Of a stretch of 61,160 nucleotides of DNA, positions 34,727 through 46,000 are shown piece by piece. Position 1 is the first letter of the stretch, and every line of letters starts with the position of its first letter. This stretch comes from an uncultured Paracoccaceae bacterium (GTDB taxonomy: Bacteria; Pseudomonadota; Alphaproteobacteria; Rhodobacterales; Rhodobacteraceae): contig CALICM010000010.1 of assembly GCA_938049225.1 (NCBI GenBank), positions 1 through 61,160 on the forward strand, in the 5' to 3' direction. The translations under genes and the position numbers were made by a program. The notes below the pieces were generated by a model. That model had not been told where the DNA came from and made no database searches. It saw only the letters and a program-made list of their open reading frames with translations.

Positions 34727-37271
34727 TGACGATGCGCCCCGGCACCACGATCAGTTTGCGCGGTGTCTGACCGTCCAGATAGCCCAGGATCTTGGGATCG
34801 GCCATGACCATCGCTTCGATCGAGGCTTTGTCGGCGTCCGCTGCCACGGTGATCTCGGCCCGGCGTTTACCGTTGATCTGGATCGGCAGGGTCACGCTGT
34901 TCTCGACCAGGAAGGCGGGATCGGCAACGGGCCAAGGGGTTTGGCTGATCAGCCCTTCTTGGCCCAGCGCGGCCCAGATCTCCTCGGCCAGATGGGGGGT
35001 CATCGGGGTCATGAGGCGGGCGAGGATCAGCACAGCCTCGCGTTTCGCGGCAGCGGCTTTGGGGCCGGCCTTCTGGATTGCGTTCGTTAACTCATAGAGC
35101 TTGGCGACGGATTTGTTGAACGCAAATCCCTCGATCCCTTCGGTCACGTCGCGGATCGTACGGTGCATCTGTCGCCGCAGCGTGTCAGCTGGATCAGGGT
35201 CGATGTCCATCGCGCGCGGGTCCTGCGTAACCTCATGCGCCAAACGCCAGACCCGCTGCAGGTGTTTCCAGGCGGCATCGGCGCCAGCGGCGGTCCATTC
35301 GACGTCGCGCTCGGGCGGGCTGTCGGACATAACGAACCAACGGGCAGTGTCGGCGCCGTATTGTTCGATAATGTCCGCAGGATCGACGACGTTCTTTTTC
35401 GACTTCGACATTTTGATGGTTGGGCCGATGGTCACCGGGGTGCCGTTCCGCAAAGTGGCGCCCGTTTCTGACCGGATCACATCCTCGGTTGCTACCCATT
35501 GATCACGTCCTGTGTCATTTTTGACACTATAAGTTTCATGCGTGACCATGCCTTGTGTAAAAAGGGCGCCGAACGGCTCGATGGCCTTTGCGGGTAGATG
35601 GCCTGTTTTGTGCATCGCACGGGCAAAAAAACGCGAATAAAGCAGGTGCAGGATCGCGTGTTCCACACCGCCGATGTATTGATCGACATTCATCCAATAG
35701 GCGACATCATCCAGATCGGTCGGGGTCGCCGCATTGGGCGAGGCGAAGCGGGCGAAGTACCACGAGCTGTCGACGAACGTGTCCATCGTGTCGGTCTCGC
35801 GCTTGGCCGCCTTGCCGCAGTTGGGGCAGTCGGTTTCGCGCCAGGTGGGGTGCCAGTCCAGCGGGTTGCCGGGGCGGTCGAAGACAACGTCTTGGGGCAG
35901 CTCGATCGGCAGATTTTCCTTTTTCTCGGGCACCACACCGCAATCGTCGCAGTGGACCACGGGGATCGGGCAGCCCCAATAGCGCTGGCGGCTGACGCCC
36001 CAGTCGCGCAGGCGGAATTTCACCTGACCCTTGCCGAGCCCCTTTTCCTCAAACCAATCTATCGTGGTATCAATGCCTTGTTCGCTGGTCGCCTCGGTAA
36101 TGCCGGTGAAGTGGTCGATATAGGACACCTTTTCCGTCTTGGCTGGAACAAGCGCTTCGGTGCCCACTTCGGTCTGGTCGCCCGGTATGTAGAATGCGTT
36201 TTTAACCGGCAAATTGTACTGGCGTGCGAAATCGAGGTCGCGCTGGTCGTGGGCTGGGCAGCCAAAGACGGCACCCGTACCGTAGTCCATCAGCACAAAG
36301 TTCCCGACCCAGACCGGCAGGTCGACCTCGGGATCGATGGGATGGCGCACCATGATCCCGGTTTCCACACCCTTTTTCTCGGCCTTTTCCATCGCGGCTT
36401 CGGTCGTGTCCATCTTGCGGGTTTCCGCGATGAAGGCCGCGAGGGTCGCGTCACTTTCGGCCAACTCGCGCGACACAGGATGCTCCGGCGAGATGGCGAC
36501 AAAGGTGGCGCCACGCATCGTGTCGGGTCGGGTGGAATAGCAGACAATGGGATCACCGCCGTCGGTTCGCTGAAACGGTATCTCGATGCCGCGACTTTTG
36601 CCGATCCAGTTGGCCTGCATCAGTCGGACTTTCTCGGGCCAGTTGTGCAGCGTTTCAAGGGCGGTCAGCAGCTCTTCGGAATAGTCCGAGATCTTGAAGA
36701 ACCACTGCGTCAGCTCGCGCCGCTCAACCACGGCGCCCGACCGCCAGCCCTTGCCATCCTCGACCTGTTCGTTGGCCAGAACGGTCATATCGACTGGGTC
36801 CCAATTGACCACGGCGTTCTTGCGGGTGACCAGGCCGGCCTCCAGCATGTCCAGGAACAGCGCCTGTTGTTGGCCGTAGTACTCTGGATCGCAGGTCGCG
36901 AACTCCCGACTCCAATCGATCGACAGACCGATGGCCCGGAACTGTTCGCGCATCGCCGCGATGTTTTGGTACGTCCAAGCGCCAGGATGGGTTTTGCGCT
37001 CCATCGCAGCATTCTCGGCTGGCAGGCCAAAGGCATCCCAGCCCATTGGATGCAGAACTGCATGGCCGGTGGCCGCTTTATACCGCGCCACGACGTCGCC
37101 CATGGTGTAGTTGCGCACATGCCCCATGTGCAGGTTGCCCGACGGATAGGGAAACATCTCGAGCACGTAGTATTTCGGTTTGGCGTCGTCGCGCGTCGCC
37201 TTGAACACCTGGGCATCGTCCCAGATTTTCTGCCACTTCGGCTCGACCGCCTGGGCGTTGTATCGTGTCAT
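34713..37271 (-). CDS. leuS: Leucyl-tRNA synthetase
   Basis: Predicted 852-residue class I synthetase charging tRNA-Leu. The HIGH motif is HMGH in [17 protein letters not shown], the KMSKS motif is in [13 protein letters not shown], and the editing domain has [19 protein letters not shown]. Cysteine pairs DDCGV and NCGKA occur in the insertion before the catalytic core resumes. It heads the leuS-lptE-holA-GST run; a DUF3576-like lipoprotein gene ends 26 bases upstream. Confidence 0.97.
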   Translation of the reverse strand: MTRYNAQAVEPKWQKIWDDAQVFKATRDDAKPKYYVLEMFPYPSGNLHMGHVRNYTMGDVVARYKAATGHAVLHPMGWDAFGLPAENAAMERKTHPGAWTYQNIAAMREQFRAIGLSIDWSREFATCDPEYYGQQQALFLDMLEAGLVTRKNAVVNWDPVDMTVLANEQVEDGKGWRSGAVVERRELTQWFFKISDYSEELLTALETLHNWPEKVRLMQANWIGKSRGIEIPFQRTDGGDPIVCYSTRPDTMRGATFVAISPEHPVSRELAESDATLAAFIAETRKMDTTEAAMEKAEKKGVETGIMVRHPIDPEVDLPVWVGNFVLMDYGTGAVFGCPAHDQRDLDFARQYNLPVKNAFYIPGDQTEVGTEALVPAKTEKVSYIDHFTGITEATSEQGIDTTIDWFEEKGLGKGQVKFRLRDWGVSRQRYWGCPIPVVHCDDCGVVPEKKENLPIELPQDVVFDRPGNPLDWHPTWRETDCPNCGKAAKRETDTMDTFVDSSWYFARFASPNAATPTDLDDVAYWMNVDQYIGGVEHAILHLLYSRFFARAMHKTGHLPAKAIEPFGALFTQGMVTHETYSVKNDTGRDQWVATEDVIRSETGATLRNGTPVTIGPTIKMSKSKKNVVDPADIIEQYGADTARWFVMSDSPPERDVEWTAAGADAAWKHLQRVWRLAHEVTQDPRAMDIDPDPADTLRRQMHRTIRDVTEGIEGFAFNKSVAKLYELTNAIQKAGPKAAAAKREAVLILARLMTPMTPHLAEEIWAALGQEGLISQTPWPVADPAFLVENSVTLPIQINGKRRAEITVAADADKASIEAMVMADPKILGYLDGQTPRKLIVVPGRIVNVVV

Positions 37272-37297
37272 GCGGTTGTAGTTCCTATTGAGCTGGC

Positions 37298-37792
37298 TCA
37301 GCCGCGCTGTTCGGCGCCGCGCAAAAGTTGGCGCGCACGTGTCAGGATGGCGTCTTCGATCTGTCTTGCAGTCTCGTCATCAACTGGCACGGCGTTCCCG
37401 CCCGAGCGGCGGAAAACGGCGACCTTAAGCGAGTCCGCTTCAAGTACCGGGCTGTTGATCAAGACCGTCGCGCGATAGGCTTGGCGCGACCCGCTGGGTT
37501 GTCCCCAGCTGGTTGTGATCAGGCCCGAAAAAGGATCCGCCGACTCGATAGGGAAGATGGACAAGATATCTAACGAGGCCTCCCACAGATAGCGGTTCAC
37601 GGCCATTTGCCGTGACTCGTCGGGGGTGTCGAACAGGTCCATGATCGACCCTGTGATGCCGCCGCGCCGTTCTTCTAATGTCCGTTGCTGACGCTCGGCG
37701 TTCGCCTCAAGTTGCGCGGGGTCGCGACCGGCACACCCGCTGAGGATCAGCAGAGCAGCCGAGGCGAGGCCCAGACGGGTGAGAATGTGCAT
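37298..37792 (-). CDS. DUF3576-like lipoprotein
   Basis: Predicted 164-residue lipoprotein. Start at 37792 follows AAGGGGGG. Signal with lipobox LSGC, acylated Cys20. The mature part ([20 protein letters not shown], then [16 protein letters not shown]) resembles DUF3576, a family found next to leuS in alphaproteobacteria. It has no known enzymatic motif. The [14 protein letters not shown]-like C-terminal helix suggests an envelope-localised role of unknown kind. Confidence 0.88.
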   Translation of the reverse strand: MHILTRLGLASAALLILSGCAGRDPAQLEANAERQQRTLEERRGGITGSIMDLFDTPDESRQMAVNRYLWEASLDILSIFPIESADPFSGLITTSWGQPSGSRQAYRATVLINSPVLEADSLKVAVFRRSGGNAVPVDDETARQIEDAILTRARQLLRGAEQRG

Positions 37793-37953
37793 GCTGCCCC
37801 CCTTTACAGGCATATCGGCGTCGTCACGGTCTAGCCGTTGCTGGTGGGGGGGACAAGGATTTTCCCGATTCGGGCGGTTCTATGGCGGAACCAAGATATG
37901 TGACATTGCTGCATCAATTTTTAGCACATCAAATAAGGCCAATCCGCCGTTGC

Positions 37954-37982
37954 TTGACCCAGGCGCCGCATGTGGTCAATTA
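37954..37982 (+). promoter_or_regulatory. Possible sigma-70 promoter of the porin gene
   Basis: TTGACC (37954-37959) and CAATTA (37977-37982) are spaced by 17 bases, about 70 bases before the porin start. The minus-35 match is good, the minus-10 match poor. A short CGGGTGAACCCG palindrome lies just downstream in the leader. Confidence 0.3.
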
Positions 37983-38050
37983 GCCCACGTACTCTTCCGG
38001 GTGAACCCGAAAGGGGTGCACCTTGAAACTCGCAATAAAGAGGGAAAACG

Positions 38051-39091
38051 ATGAAAAACGTTCTCTTCGCGACCACGGCGCTTGTTGCCGTAGGATTTGC
38101 TGGCTCGGCTTTCGCCGAAGTCACGCTCAGCGGTAACGCTGAAATCGGTATCACCTTCAACGACGTGCAGCTTGATGGCATTGAAGGTGTCGACATCGAT
38201 GAAGACGAGACAGAGTTCGCTAACGATATCGACGTGACCTTCACGTTGACCGGCGCGACCGAAACTGGCCTGACTTTCGGCGCTTCGATCGACTTGGACG
38301 AATCTGATGGCGGCGCGGCGATTGAATCCGCTAACTCGGTGTTCATCTCGGGCGACTTCGGTCAGGTCTCGATGGGTGATGTTGATGGCGGCTACGACCA
38401 GGCCCTTGCCAACATTGCGGGTGCTGGTCTGGAAGACGAGGGCGATAGCGCTTCAGGTACATCTGGCTTGGACGGTGTCGCTGATGGCGAGATTCTCCGC
38501 TATGACTACTCGTTTGGCGCCTTTACGTTCTCGGGTTCGTTGGAGCTTGAGGAAGGTGTAGCCGACGAAGTGTATGGCTTTGGTCTTGCGTACCAGGGCG
38601 AATTGGGCGGTGCCTCGATCGGTCTGGGTGCTGGTTATCAGTTCACCGAAACCGATAGTCCTGGCGTGCTTGGTGACGGTGATCACAACGCATTTGGTGT
38701 GTCGGCGGTTGTTGGTATTGGCAACCTGGAAATCACCACCGTCTACGAATTCCTTGATCGACCAGGCGATTTTGGCGGCGGCTTCGACGCGGCCGAGGGC
38801 GATCCCCTTGGTTCTGCTTTCGATGGCAGCGTTATTGGGGTAGGCGCGGTCTATGACCTTGGCGCCATCGACCTCGCGCTAAGCTATCAGTTCTCTCAGG
38901 TTGCTTTCGGTGTTGACGGTGATGGGAATTCCATCGGAGGCGACATTGATCTGATCCAGGGTCACATGACCTATGACTTGACTGGTGGCGCTGAATTTAT
39001 CGCGGCCTTTGGCTATGCCAACGTAGAAGGCGACAACGGCCTGGATGGTGACGTCGTGCTGGCCGGTGCCGGTATCGGTCTTGGTTTCTAA
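38051..39091 (+). CDS. Outer-membrane porin, Rhodobacter type
   Basis: Predicted 346-residue general porin. Signal peptide 1-22 (ATTALVAVGFAGSAFA, cleavage before EVTLSG). The mature chain is acidic, Gly/Asp rich, starts LSGNAEIGITFN and alternates strands suitable for a 16-strand barrel. EVYGFGLAYQGELG and LALSYQFSQ are typical strands. It ends in Phe (GAGIGLGF), the outer-membrane insertion signal. Monocistronic, with a terminator right behind it. Confidence 0.93.
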   Translation: MKNVLFATTALVAVGFAGSAFAEVTLSGNAEIGITFNDVQLDGIEGVDIDEDETEFANDIDVTFTLTGATETGLTFGASIDLDESDGGAAIESANSVFISGDFGQVSMGDVDGGYDQALANIAGAGLEDEGDSASGTSGLDGVADGEILRYDYSFGAFTFSGSLELEEGVADEVYGFGLAYQGELGGASIGLGAGYQFTETDSPGVLGDGDHNAFGVSAVVGIGNLEITTVYEFLDRPGDFGGGFDAAEGDPLGSAFDGSVIGVGAVYDLGAIDLALSYQFSQVAFGVDGDGNSIGGDIDLIQGHMTYDLTGGAEFIAAFGYANVEGDNGLDGDVVLAGAGIGLGF

Positions 39092-39116
39092 GTTAGCCTA
39101 ACTAGGACTATCGAGA

Positions 39117-39140
39117 GAGCGGGCTTTGGCCCGCTCTTTT
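39117..39140 (+). terminator. Rho-independent terminator after the porin gene
   Basis: GAGCGGGC and GCCCGCTC form a perfect 8-bp stem with loop TTTG, followed by TTTT. It begins 26 bases past the porin stop codon. Confidence 0.85.
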
Positions 39141-39234
39141 CGTTTATGGGGTAGGCCCTTGAATGTGGCGGGTTGGCCAAGTTTTCGCCGCCTCTATGCC
39201 TTGGAATAGGCTCTGATTGTCGCATCTTCACATA

Positions 39235-39264
39235 TTAACACTGGCACGCTTTGACTGGTGTTAA
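39235..39264. promoter_or_regulatory. Inverted repeat TTAACAC-N16-GTGTTAA upstream of sat-cysC
   Basis: Two perfect 7-base arms at 39235-39241 and 39258-39264 are separated by 16 bases, so their centres lie about two helical turns apart. The dyad is 55 bases before the sat-cysC start and looks like a dimeric regulator site, possibly of LysR type since sulfur assimilation is often LysR-controlled. The regulator is not in the window. Confidence 0.4.
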
Positions 39265-39318
39265 CGCGGCTGTTAGACGGGCGGCGACTCAAGCAAAATT
39301 GTAAGCGAGCCCTGTGTG

Positions 39319-41025
39319 ATGACCTCTCAGAATAATTTGCCGATCCCTGAACTCTTTGTCTCTTATGACAGCGCTGAAAAGCTGAAGCGCGAAGCGGGCG
39401 ACCTGCCGTCGTGGGACCTGACCCCCCGGCAGATCTGCGATCTGGAATTGCTGATGAACGGCGGTTTCAACCCGTTGAAAGGCTTCTTGACCGAGGCTGA
39501 CTATAACGGTGTTGTCGAAAACATGCGTCTGACGGATGGCAAGCTGTGGCCAATGCCGATCAACCTGGATGTGTCCGAGGATTTCGCGGCCTCGGTCGAG
39601 CCGGGGCAAGACATTGCCCTGCGCGATCAGGAGGGGGTCATCTTGGCGATCCTCTCGATCTCGGACAAATGGGTGCCGAACAAAGCGCACGAGGCCGAGA
39701 TGGTGTTTGGTGCCGATGATGTGGCACATCCGGCCGTGAACTATCTGCACAACAGCGCGGGGCCAGTGTATTTGGGTGGCCCGATCACCGGCATCCAGCA
39801 ACCGGTGCATTACGACTACCGCGGGCGCCGCAACACGCCGAACGAGCTGCGCGCCTATTTCCGCAAGATGGGCTGGCGCCGCGTTGTGGCCTTCCAAACC
39901 CGCAACCCCTTGCACCGCGCACACCAAGAACTCACGTTCCGTGCCGCGAAAGACGCGCAGGCAAACTTGTTGATCCACCCGGTTGTGGGCCTGACCAAAC
40001 CCGGCGATATCGACCACTTCACGCGGGTGCGTTGTTACGAGGCTGTGCTGGACAAATACCCCAGCTCGACCACCTCGCTTAGCTTGTTGAACCTGGCGAT
40101 GCGTATGGCTGGCCCGCGCGAGGCGGTCTGGCACGGGATCATCCGCGCCAATCATGGCTGCACCCACTTCATCGTGGGACGTGACCATGCGGGCCCTGGC
40201 AAGAACAGCGCGGGCGAGGATTTTTACGGACCCTATGATGCGCAGGATTTGTACCGCGCGCACGAGGCCGAGATCGGCTGCGAAATGGTCGATTTCAAGC
40301 ATATGGTCTTTGTGCAGGAAAAGGCACAATACGAGCCGGCGGACGAGGTTGAGGAGGGGATGACTGTCCTCAACATCTCAGGCACCGAGTTGCGGCGGCG
40401 TCTGGCCGAGGGGTTGGATATCCCTGATTGGTTCAGCTTCCCCGAAGTGGTCGAAGAGCTGCGGCGGACCCGCCCACCCAAAGCAAATCAGGGCTTTACA
40501 GTGTTTTTCACCGGGCTGTCTGGCTCGGGCAAATCGACAATTGCCAATGCTTTGATGGTTAAGCTGATGGAGTTGGGCGGTCGCCCCGTGACACTGCTGG
40601 ACGGTGATGTGGTGCGGAAAAACCTGAGTTCCGAGCTGGGCTTTTCGAAAGAGCACCGCGACCTGAACATACGCCGGATCGGCTATGTTGCGTCCGAGAT
40701 TACCAAGAACGGCGGTATCGCGATCTGTGCGCCGATCGCGCCCTATACGACGACCCGCCGGGCGGTGCGCGAGGACATCGAAAGCTACGGCACCTTTGTT
40801 GAGGTGCATGTGGCTACCTCGCTCGAAGAGTGCGAACGGCGTGACCGCAAGGGGCTATACGCCCTGGCGCGTGCTGGAAAGATCAAGGAATTCACGGGGA
40901 TCTCGGACCCTTACGAGGAGCCGACCAACGCGGAATTGCGGATCGAAACCGAAAGCAGCGACGTGGACAACTGCGCGCATCAGGTACTGTTGAAGCTGGA
41001 AAGCATGGGTCTGATCGCGGCGTAA
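39319..41025 (+). CDS. Bifunctional sulfate adenylyltransferase/adenylylsulfate kinase
   Basis: Predicted 568-residue fusion that activates sulfate to APS and then PAPS. The N-terminal PUA-like part (about 1-165) leads into the ATP sulfurylase core with AFQTRNPLHRAHQEL (QxRN plus HxxH) and IVGRDHAGPG. The APS kinase domain (about 392-568) has Walker A GLSGSGKST and DGDVVRKNLSSELGFSKEHR. The kinase motifs are intact, unlike the inactive kinase-like domain of fungal ATP sulfurylases. PAPS serves assimilation and also sulfotransferases; one such gene is present at 54973. ATG at 39319 preferred over GTG at 39316. Confidence 0.95.
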   Translation: MTSQNNLPIPELFVSYDSAEKLKREAGDLPSWDLTPRQICDLELLMNGGFNPLKGFLTEADYNGVVENMRLTDGKLWPMPINLDVSEDFAASVEPGQDIALRDQEGVILAILSISDKWVPNKAHEAEMVFGADDVAHPAVNYLHNSAGPVYLGGPITGIQQPVHYDYRGRRNTPNELRAYFRKMGWRRVVAFQTRNPLHRAHQELTFRAAKDAQANLLIHPVVGLTKPGDIDHFTRVRCYEAVLDKYPSSTTSLSLLNLAMRMAGPREAVWHGIIRANHGCTHFIVGRDHAGPGKNSAGEDFYGPYDAQDLYRAHEAEIGCEMVDFKHMVFVQEKAQYEPADEVEEGMTVLNISGTELRRRLAEGLDIPDWFSFPEVVEELRRTRPPKANQGFTVFFTGLSGSGKSTIANALMVKLMELGGRPVTLLDGDVVRKNLSSELGFSKEHRDLNIRRIGYVASEITKNGGIAICAPIAPYTTTRRAVREDIESYGTFVEVHVATSLEECERRDRKGLYALARAGKIKEFTGISDPYEEPTNAELRIETESSDVDNCAHQVLLKLESMGLIAA

Positions 41026-41038
41026 GGCGTGTTCCAAA

Positions 41039-41080
41039 ACGACCGGCAGCGAAATCTCGCAGGCCGGTCGTATTTCGGTT
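41039..41080 (+). terminator. Intrinsic terminator-like hairpin after sat-cysC
   Basis: ACGACCGGC (41039-41047) pairs with GCCGGTCGT (41063-41071), 9 bp, and the loop contains an inner GCGA/TCGC stem. A T-rich tail (ATTTCGGTTTT) follows. It starts 13 bases after the stop codon. Confidence 0.7.
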
Positions 41081-41163
41081 TTAACCAGGTGACGAAGCCC
41101 CTAGACTAGCGTTCCAAAGCACTTGGCAAGGAACCAGGTGCGACCCCTTTGGGTTGGGCGGGC

Positions 41164-43053
41164 GTGGGTTTCTACCGATATCTCTTAGTGGCATGTCTTG
41201 TTGTCCTGGCCCCTGGCCCGGCGGAGGCGATTGATTTCAGAAGCATTTTCCCTTGGACACGAGACAAGGCCGAGGATGCGGGCGAGGTCATTTTGGACCC
41301 GCTGGACTATACAATTACATTCGATGTCGCGACGCCCGATGATGATCTGGCCAAGCAATTGCGCCGCTCCACCGGTGTGTGGATGGACAGGGAGACGCCG
41401 GCCTCGGGGGCGGCGGGGCTGATCTCGGTCGCGCAATCGGACTATCGCGCGCTGCTGGCGACCCTTTATCGCGAGGGGTACTATGCGGCGGCGATCAGCA
41501 TTCTGATCAACGGAGCCGAGGCCGCAGACATCACCCTGACCGACGATCTGCCCAACCCGTCGGTGGTCAGTGTTCGGGTCGACCCTGGCCCGCGCTATGC
41601 TTTTGGCAAGACGGTGATCGAGAACGCGCCACGTTTCAATAAGGACGAGCGCGAGGACGACGGCACCCCGCTGGATCTGTTTCAACCCGGGCGCGTCGCG
41701 CGGTCCAGCACCGTGGCGGATGTGGGGGCGCAAGCGGTAACGGCTTGGCGCCGGGCGGGACACCCAAAAGCCAAGGTCGCCGAGCGCGAGGTGATTGCTG
41801 ATCACGACACCAATGCGCTGGATGTCACCATCCGCCTGGATCCGGGACCCGCTGCAACTTTTGGCCGGGTGCGGGTCAAAGGGACACGGGCGGTGGATCG
41901 GGAGTTTACGCGCTATATCGCCGACATCCCCGAGGGCGAGCGCTTTGACCCGGAAGTGATCGACCAAGCCGTTGATCGATTGAACCGCCTTGGTGTCTTT
42001 CGCGCCACGCGGATTGAGGAAAGGGACACGCTGCGCGAAAATGGCCGCTTGCCCCTCGTCATCGATGTGGCCGCGCGCCCGCCACGGCGCATTGGCTTTG
42101 GTGTGACAGCCTCGTCCACCGAAGGCCTTGGGATTGAGGGGTTTTGGCTGCACCGCAATCTGTTTGGCAAGGCGGAACGCCTGCGCTTTGACGCAAGCGT
42201 TGATGGCATCCTGGACGAGACCATGCCCGAGAATTTTGACTACCAGTTTGGGGTCGCCTTTACCAAACCGGGTGTCTTTAATCCAAACACCGATCTAGAG
42301 ACCAAAGCCGAGGTTCGTCAGTTTATCTCCGAAACCTTCGAGGAGCAGGCAGCCGAGGTCAGCTTGGGCCTATCGCGCCGCTTTACCAAACGGTTGACGG
42401 GAAGTGCTGCCGTGGGCCTTGAATATTCTGACATCACGGATGATCTGGGAAACCGCGAGTTTCTGACCGTCTCGCTGCCGGTGGGGCTGCAATATGACCG
42501 CCGCAACAATGAGCTGGACGCCACGCGCGGCTATTTCCTGCGGGGCGAGGTCAGCCCGTTTCAGGAGTTGGAGTTCGACACAACCGCGGTGAGGGCTGAG
42601 TTTGAGGCCCGAGGCTATGTCGAGCTGGCCGAGGAGGATACCGTCCTGGCGGCGCGTGCTTTTTGGGGCACGGTGGTCGGGGGCGATCTGCTGGACCTGC
42701 CAACGGGACAGCTGTTTTTTGCGGGCGGCGGGGGTTCGATCCGTGGGTTTGAGTTTCAGGCCGTTGGTCTGGATATCGATGGGAACGAGTTGGGTGGGCG
42801 GTCCAAGTTGGAACTGGCGTTGGAACTGCGCCAGCGGATTGGGCGGAACTTTGGGATCGTCGGCTTTGTCGACAGCGGGATTGTCAGCGATGACATCTTT
42901 CCCTCAAGCGGCAGCTACAGTGTTGGGGTGGGCGGTGGCATCCGCTATTATAGTGGTCTGGGGCCGTTGCGCTTTGACGTGGCCACCCCGCTGAACGGCG
43001 ATAACGAGGATCCGGCGATCGCGGTCTATATCGGTATAGGGCAGGCGTTCTGA
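41164..43053 (+). CDS. tamA: Translocation and assembly module outer-membrane protein TamA
   Basis: Predicted 629-residue outer-membrane protein of the BamA/TamA superfamily. Signal peptide LLVACLVVLAPGPAEA, then POTRA-type domains (GYYAAAISILINGAEAAD, VSVRVDPGPRYAFGKTVI; later VTIRLDPGPAATFGRVRV), then a C-terminal 16-strand barrel with GSIRGFEFQ (the RGF motif) and a terminal Phe. GTG start at 41164 is chosen to give a normal signal peptide; TTG at 41149 is possible. It overlaps tamB by 1 base, the classical tamAB pair. Confidence 0.93.
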   Translation: MGFYRYLLVACLVVLAPGPAEAIDFRSIFPWTRDKAEDAGEVILDPLDYTITFDVATPDDDLAKQLRRSTGVWMDRETPASGAAGLISVAQSDYRALLATLYREGYYAAAISILINGAEAADITLTDDLPNPSVVSVRVDPGPRYAFGKTVIENAPRFNKDEREDDGTPLDLFQPGRVARSSTVADVGAQAVTAWRRAGHPKAKVAEREVIADHDTNALDVTIRLDPGPAATFGRVRVKGTRAVDREFTRYIADIPEGERFDPEVIDQAVDRLNRLGVFRATRIEERDTLRENGRLPLVIDVAARPPRRIGFGVTASSTEGLGIEGFWLHRNLFGKAERLRFDASVDGILDETMPENFDYQFGVAFTKPGVFNPNTDLETKAEVRQFISETFEEQAAEVSLGLSRRFTKRLTGSAAVGLEYSDITDDLGNREFLTVSLPVGLQYDRRNNELDATRGYFLRGEVSPFQELEFDTTAVRAEFEARGYVELAEEDTVLAARAFWGTVVGGDLLDLPTGQLFFAGGGGSIRGFEFQAVGLDIDGNELGGRSKLELALELRQRIGRNFGIVGFVDSGIVSDDIFPSSGSYSVGVGGGIRYYSGLGPLRFDVATPLNGDNEDPAIAVYIGIGQAF

Positions 43054-46000
43054 TGCGGTGGATCTGTCGGGTTTTGGTTTTTTTGGCTCTCTGGTCCAGC
43101 GTGACCTGGGCGCAAGATGCCCCTGTTGAAGGCGCGGACGACAACGGCTTCATCATCAATCTGCTGCAAAAACAGCTGTCGACCGAGAGCCGCAAAATCC
43201 GCCTAAGCGGCGTTGAGGGTGTGTTGTCGAGTGCGGCGACGGTGGCGCGGATCACGATCTCGGACACCGAAGGGATCTGGCTGCAGATCGACAATGCCCA
43301 GATTGTGTGGACGCGCAGCGCCCTGTTAAGCGGCCGGGTAGAGGTCGAAACCCTGTCGGCCGAGCGGATCGAAGTCCGCCGCCGCCCCGTCCCCGAGCCC
43401 GGCTTGCCGGACCCGGCCGCAGGGTCCTTCAGCGTGCCCGAACTGCCGGTATCCGTCGAGTTGGGCACGCTTTCGGTTGAAACCATCGTGCTGGGCGAGG
43501 CGTTGCTGGGCACGGCGGCCGAGTTGCAGGCCGAAGGGCGCCTGAAGCTGGCCGATGGGGTTCTGGATGCGGCTTTGCAGTTGAACCGTCTGGACGGGCC
43601 AGGGGGCACGTTTGATCTGTCGGCGGTGTTTGACAACAGCGATCAATCGGTCAGCGTCGATTTGTCAGTCAGCGAACCGCAAGGCGGTGTTGCGGCAACC
43701 CTGATGGGGATCGAGGGGGCGCCGCCCCTTGAGACACGGGTCGAGGCGCGGGGCTCGTTGACCGATCTGAATGCGACATTGGATTTCAAGGTCGATGGCG
43801 TGGATTTGCTGGACGGGCGCGTAGCCGTCCGCACGGCCGAAGGGGGGCGTAACTTCGCGCTGGGCTTGACCGGTCGGCTGCAGCCCCTGTTGCCGCCGAA
43901 CCTGCACGACTTTTTTGCCAGACAAAGCGATGTGTTGATCAACGGCAAACTGCGTGAGGACGGTGGCATCGACCTGTCGCGGTTGGATATCGACAGTGGT
44001 GGGTTGCAGGTCCAGGCCACCGTCAGCTTGGCCCCGGACCGCTTTCCCGATGCGATCGAGGCGACCATTCGCCTGGCCGCCCCGGATGGCGGCCCGCTGG
44101 TGCTGCCGGTTGGCGATGGCACGACGACGCTGCGCAACGGGCAGTTTCAGCTGTCCTTTGGCGGGACCGAGCGGTGGTTGGGGTTCCTGCAGGTCTCGGA
44201 TCTGACCACGGGTAACGTCACACTGGGTGACATTCGGGCGCAATTGGGCGGGCAGCTTCAGAACCCCAGCGATCCGGCGGCCCGACGTGTGACGATCAAT
44301 GTGGATGGCGCTGTCGCCGAGATGTCCTCGACCGACGCCGGTGTTGCCCGGGCGCTTGGGGACCAAATTACCATCGCGCTGGGCTTGGACTGGACCGCCA
44401 ACGCCCCGCTGCGGATCGACACCGCCAGAGTCGAGGGTGAGGGGTTGCTGGTGGATCTGGTCGGCGCATTGGACGATGGCGAATTCTCGGGGCGCGCGGC
44501 ACTCCAGATTGCGCAGCTCGCGACCTTTTCGGGGATTGCGGGGCGCGAGCTGAGCGGGCAGGTCGACACCAGCGTTTCGGGGCAGGTCGCGCCGCTGAGC
44601 GGGGCGTTTTCAGTCACGCTGGACGGTGCGGCCCAGGACCTGGCGGTGGGGGTGCCGCAGGTGGATGCGTTGCTGACAGGCGCGGTGGAATTGGCGGGCC
44701 TGATCGCGCGGGATGAAAACGGCATCCGCGCTGAAGGGTTCCGATTGGGCAGCGATGCCGCGCAGATCACGGCGGACGGGATCTATGCGACCCAAGGAAC
44801 GGATTTCAGCCTTAACGCGACTTTGGATGACCTGGGTCGGATCACGCCCGAGGTAACCGGTGGTGCGCAGGTCTTAGTTCGCGCCACAGGCGGGGTTGAA
44901 AACCTGCAGTTAAACGTTTCTGCCGAGGTGCCTGAGGGGACGCTGCGGGGTCGTCCCCTGCGCGGGGCGCGGGTCGCGATTACCGCAAGCGGCGATAGCC
45001 TGTCGGATCTTGGCGGCACTTTGGATGGAGGCGCACAGATTGGCGAGATCCCAGTAGAATTGGGTGGTCAGTTTTCAATCGATGACGACGTACAGCGGTT
45101 GCGAGAGTTTTTGTTGAGTGTCGGTGACAGTCGCTTCGCGGGGACCTTGGCGCGCGGGGCGGATGGACTGATCGCGGGAACCGTGGATATCGCGGCGCCC
45201 GAGGTCGCGGAAGTGGCCGGGTTGTTGAAATCGGATGCCTCAGGCGCGGTGGATGTGCGCCTGGTGCTCTCGCGGTCGATTGCGCGGCAGCGGGCCCGGT
45301 TGGTTGGGCGCGTCCGGGATCTGGTGCTGCCACAGGGGTCACTTGGGGCAGCGGATGTGGATCTGATCCTAACGGATCTGTTTGCCGTGCCTCAGGTGGC
45401 AGGGTCTTTGGTGGCGCGCGATGCGGTGGCCAACGGGTTCGCGCTGGATCGCCTGGCGCTGACGGCCGAGGCGGTCGAGGCCCGGACGGTGTTCCAAGCC
45501 GAGGCTACGCTGGAAAACGGGACCGAGGCGTCGTTGGCTGGGGCAGTTTCGGATCTGGATCCGGGCCTGTTGGTGGCGCTTGACGCGCTGCGCCTGCAAT
45601 CGCCGCGTCAAGCGATGGTCCTGCAAGCCCCGGCCGAGATGCGGCTCGTTGGGGGCGAGGCGACGCTGAGCCCGCTTGATCTGTCGGTCGGCGACGGGCG
45701 GTTGCGGGTCGAGGGGACTTATGGCGCGGCGATTGCCTTGGATCTGGTGATGGAGGCGCTACCGCTGGACCTGGTCAATGATGTGGTGCCCGATGTGGGC
45801 GCGGGCGGAAGCGTTTCCGGGACTGCGCGGATTTCAGGCACGGCTGCGGCGCCCGAGGCCGTTTTTTCACTGTCTGCCAAGGAAGTTACGGCAGCAGCGG
45901 CGCGCGACCTGGGCGTACCGCCATTGACGCTGACAGCCGAAGGGTCCACCACCGCGTCGCTTATGGACCTGCAGGCCGAGGTGACGGCGGGGACTGCTTT

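Noticed and set aside
35598-37478. 626-codon plus-strand open frame
   Set aside because: It is the antisense shadow of leuS; its translation has no recognisable domain, and open antisense frames are common in high-G+C genes.
39289-40329. 346-codon minus-strand open frame
   Set aside because: Shadow of sat-cysC; Arg/His-rich translation and no ribosome binding site.
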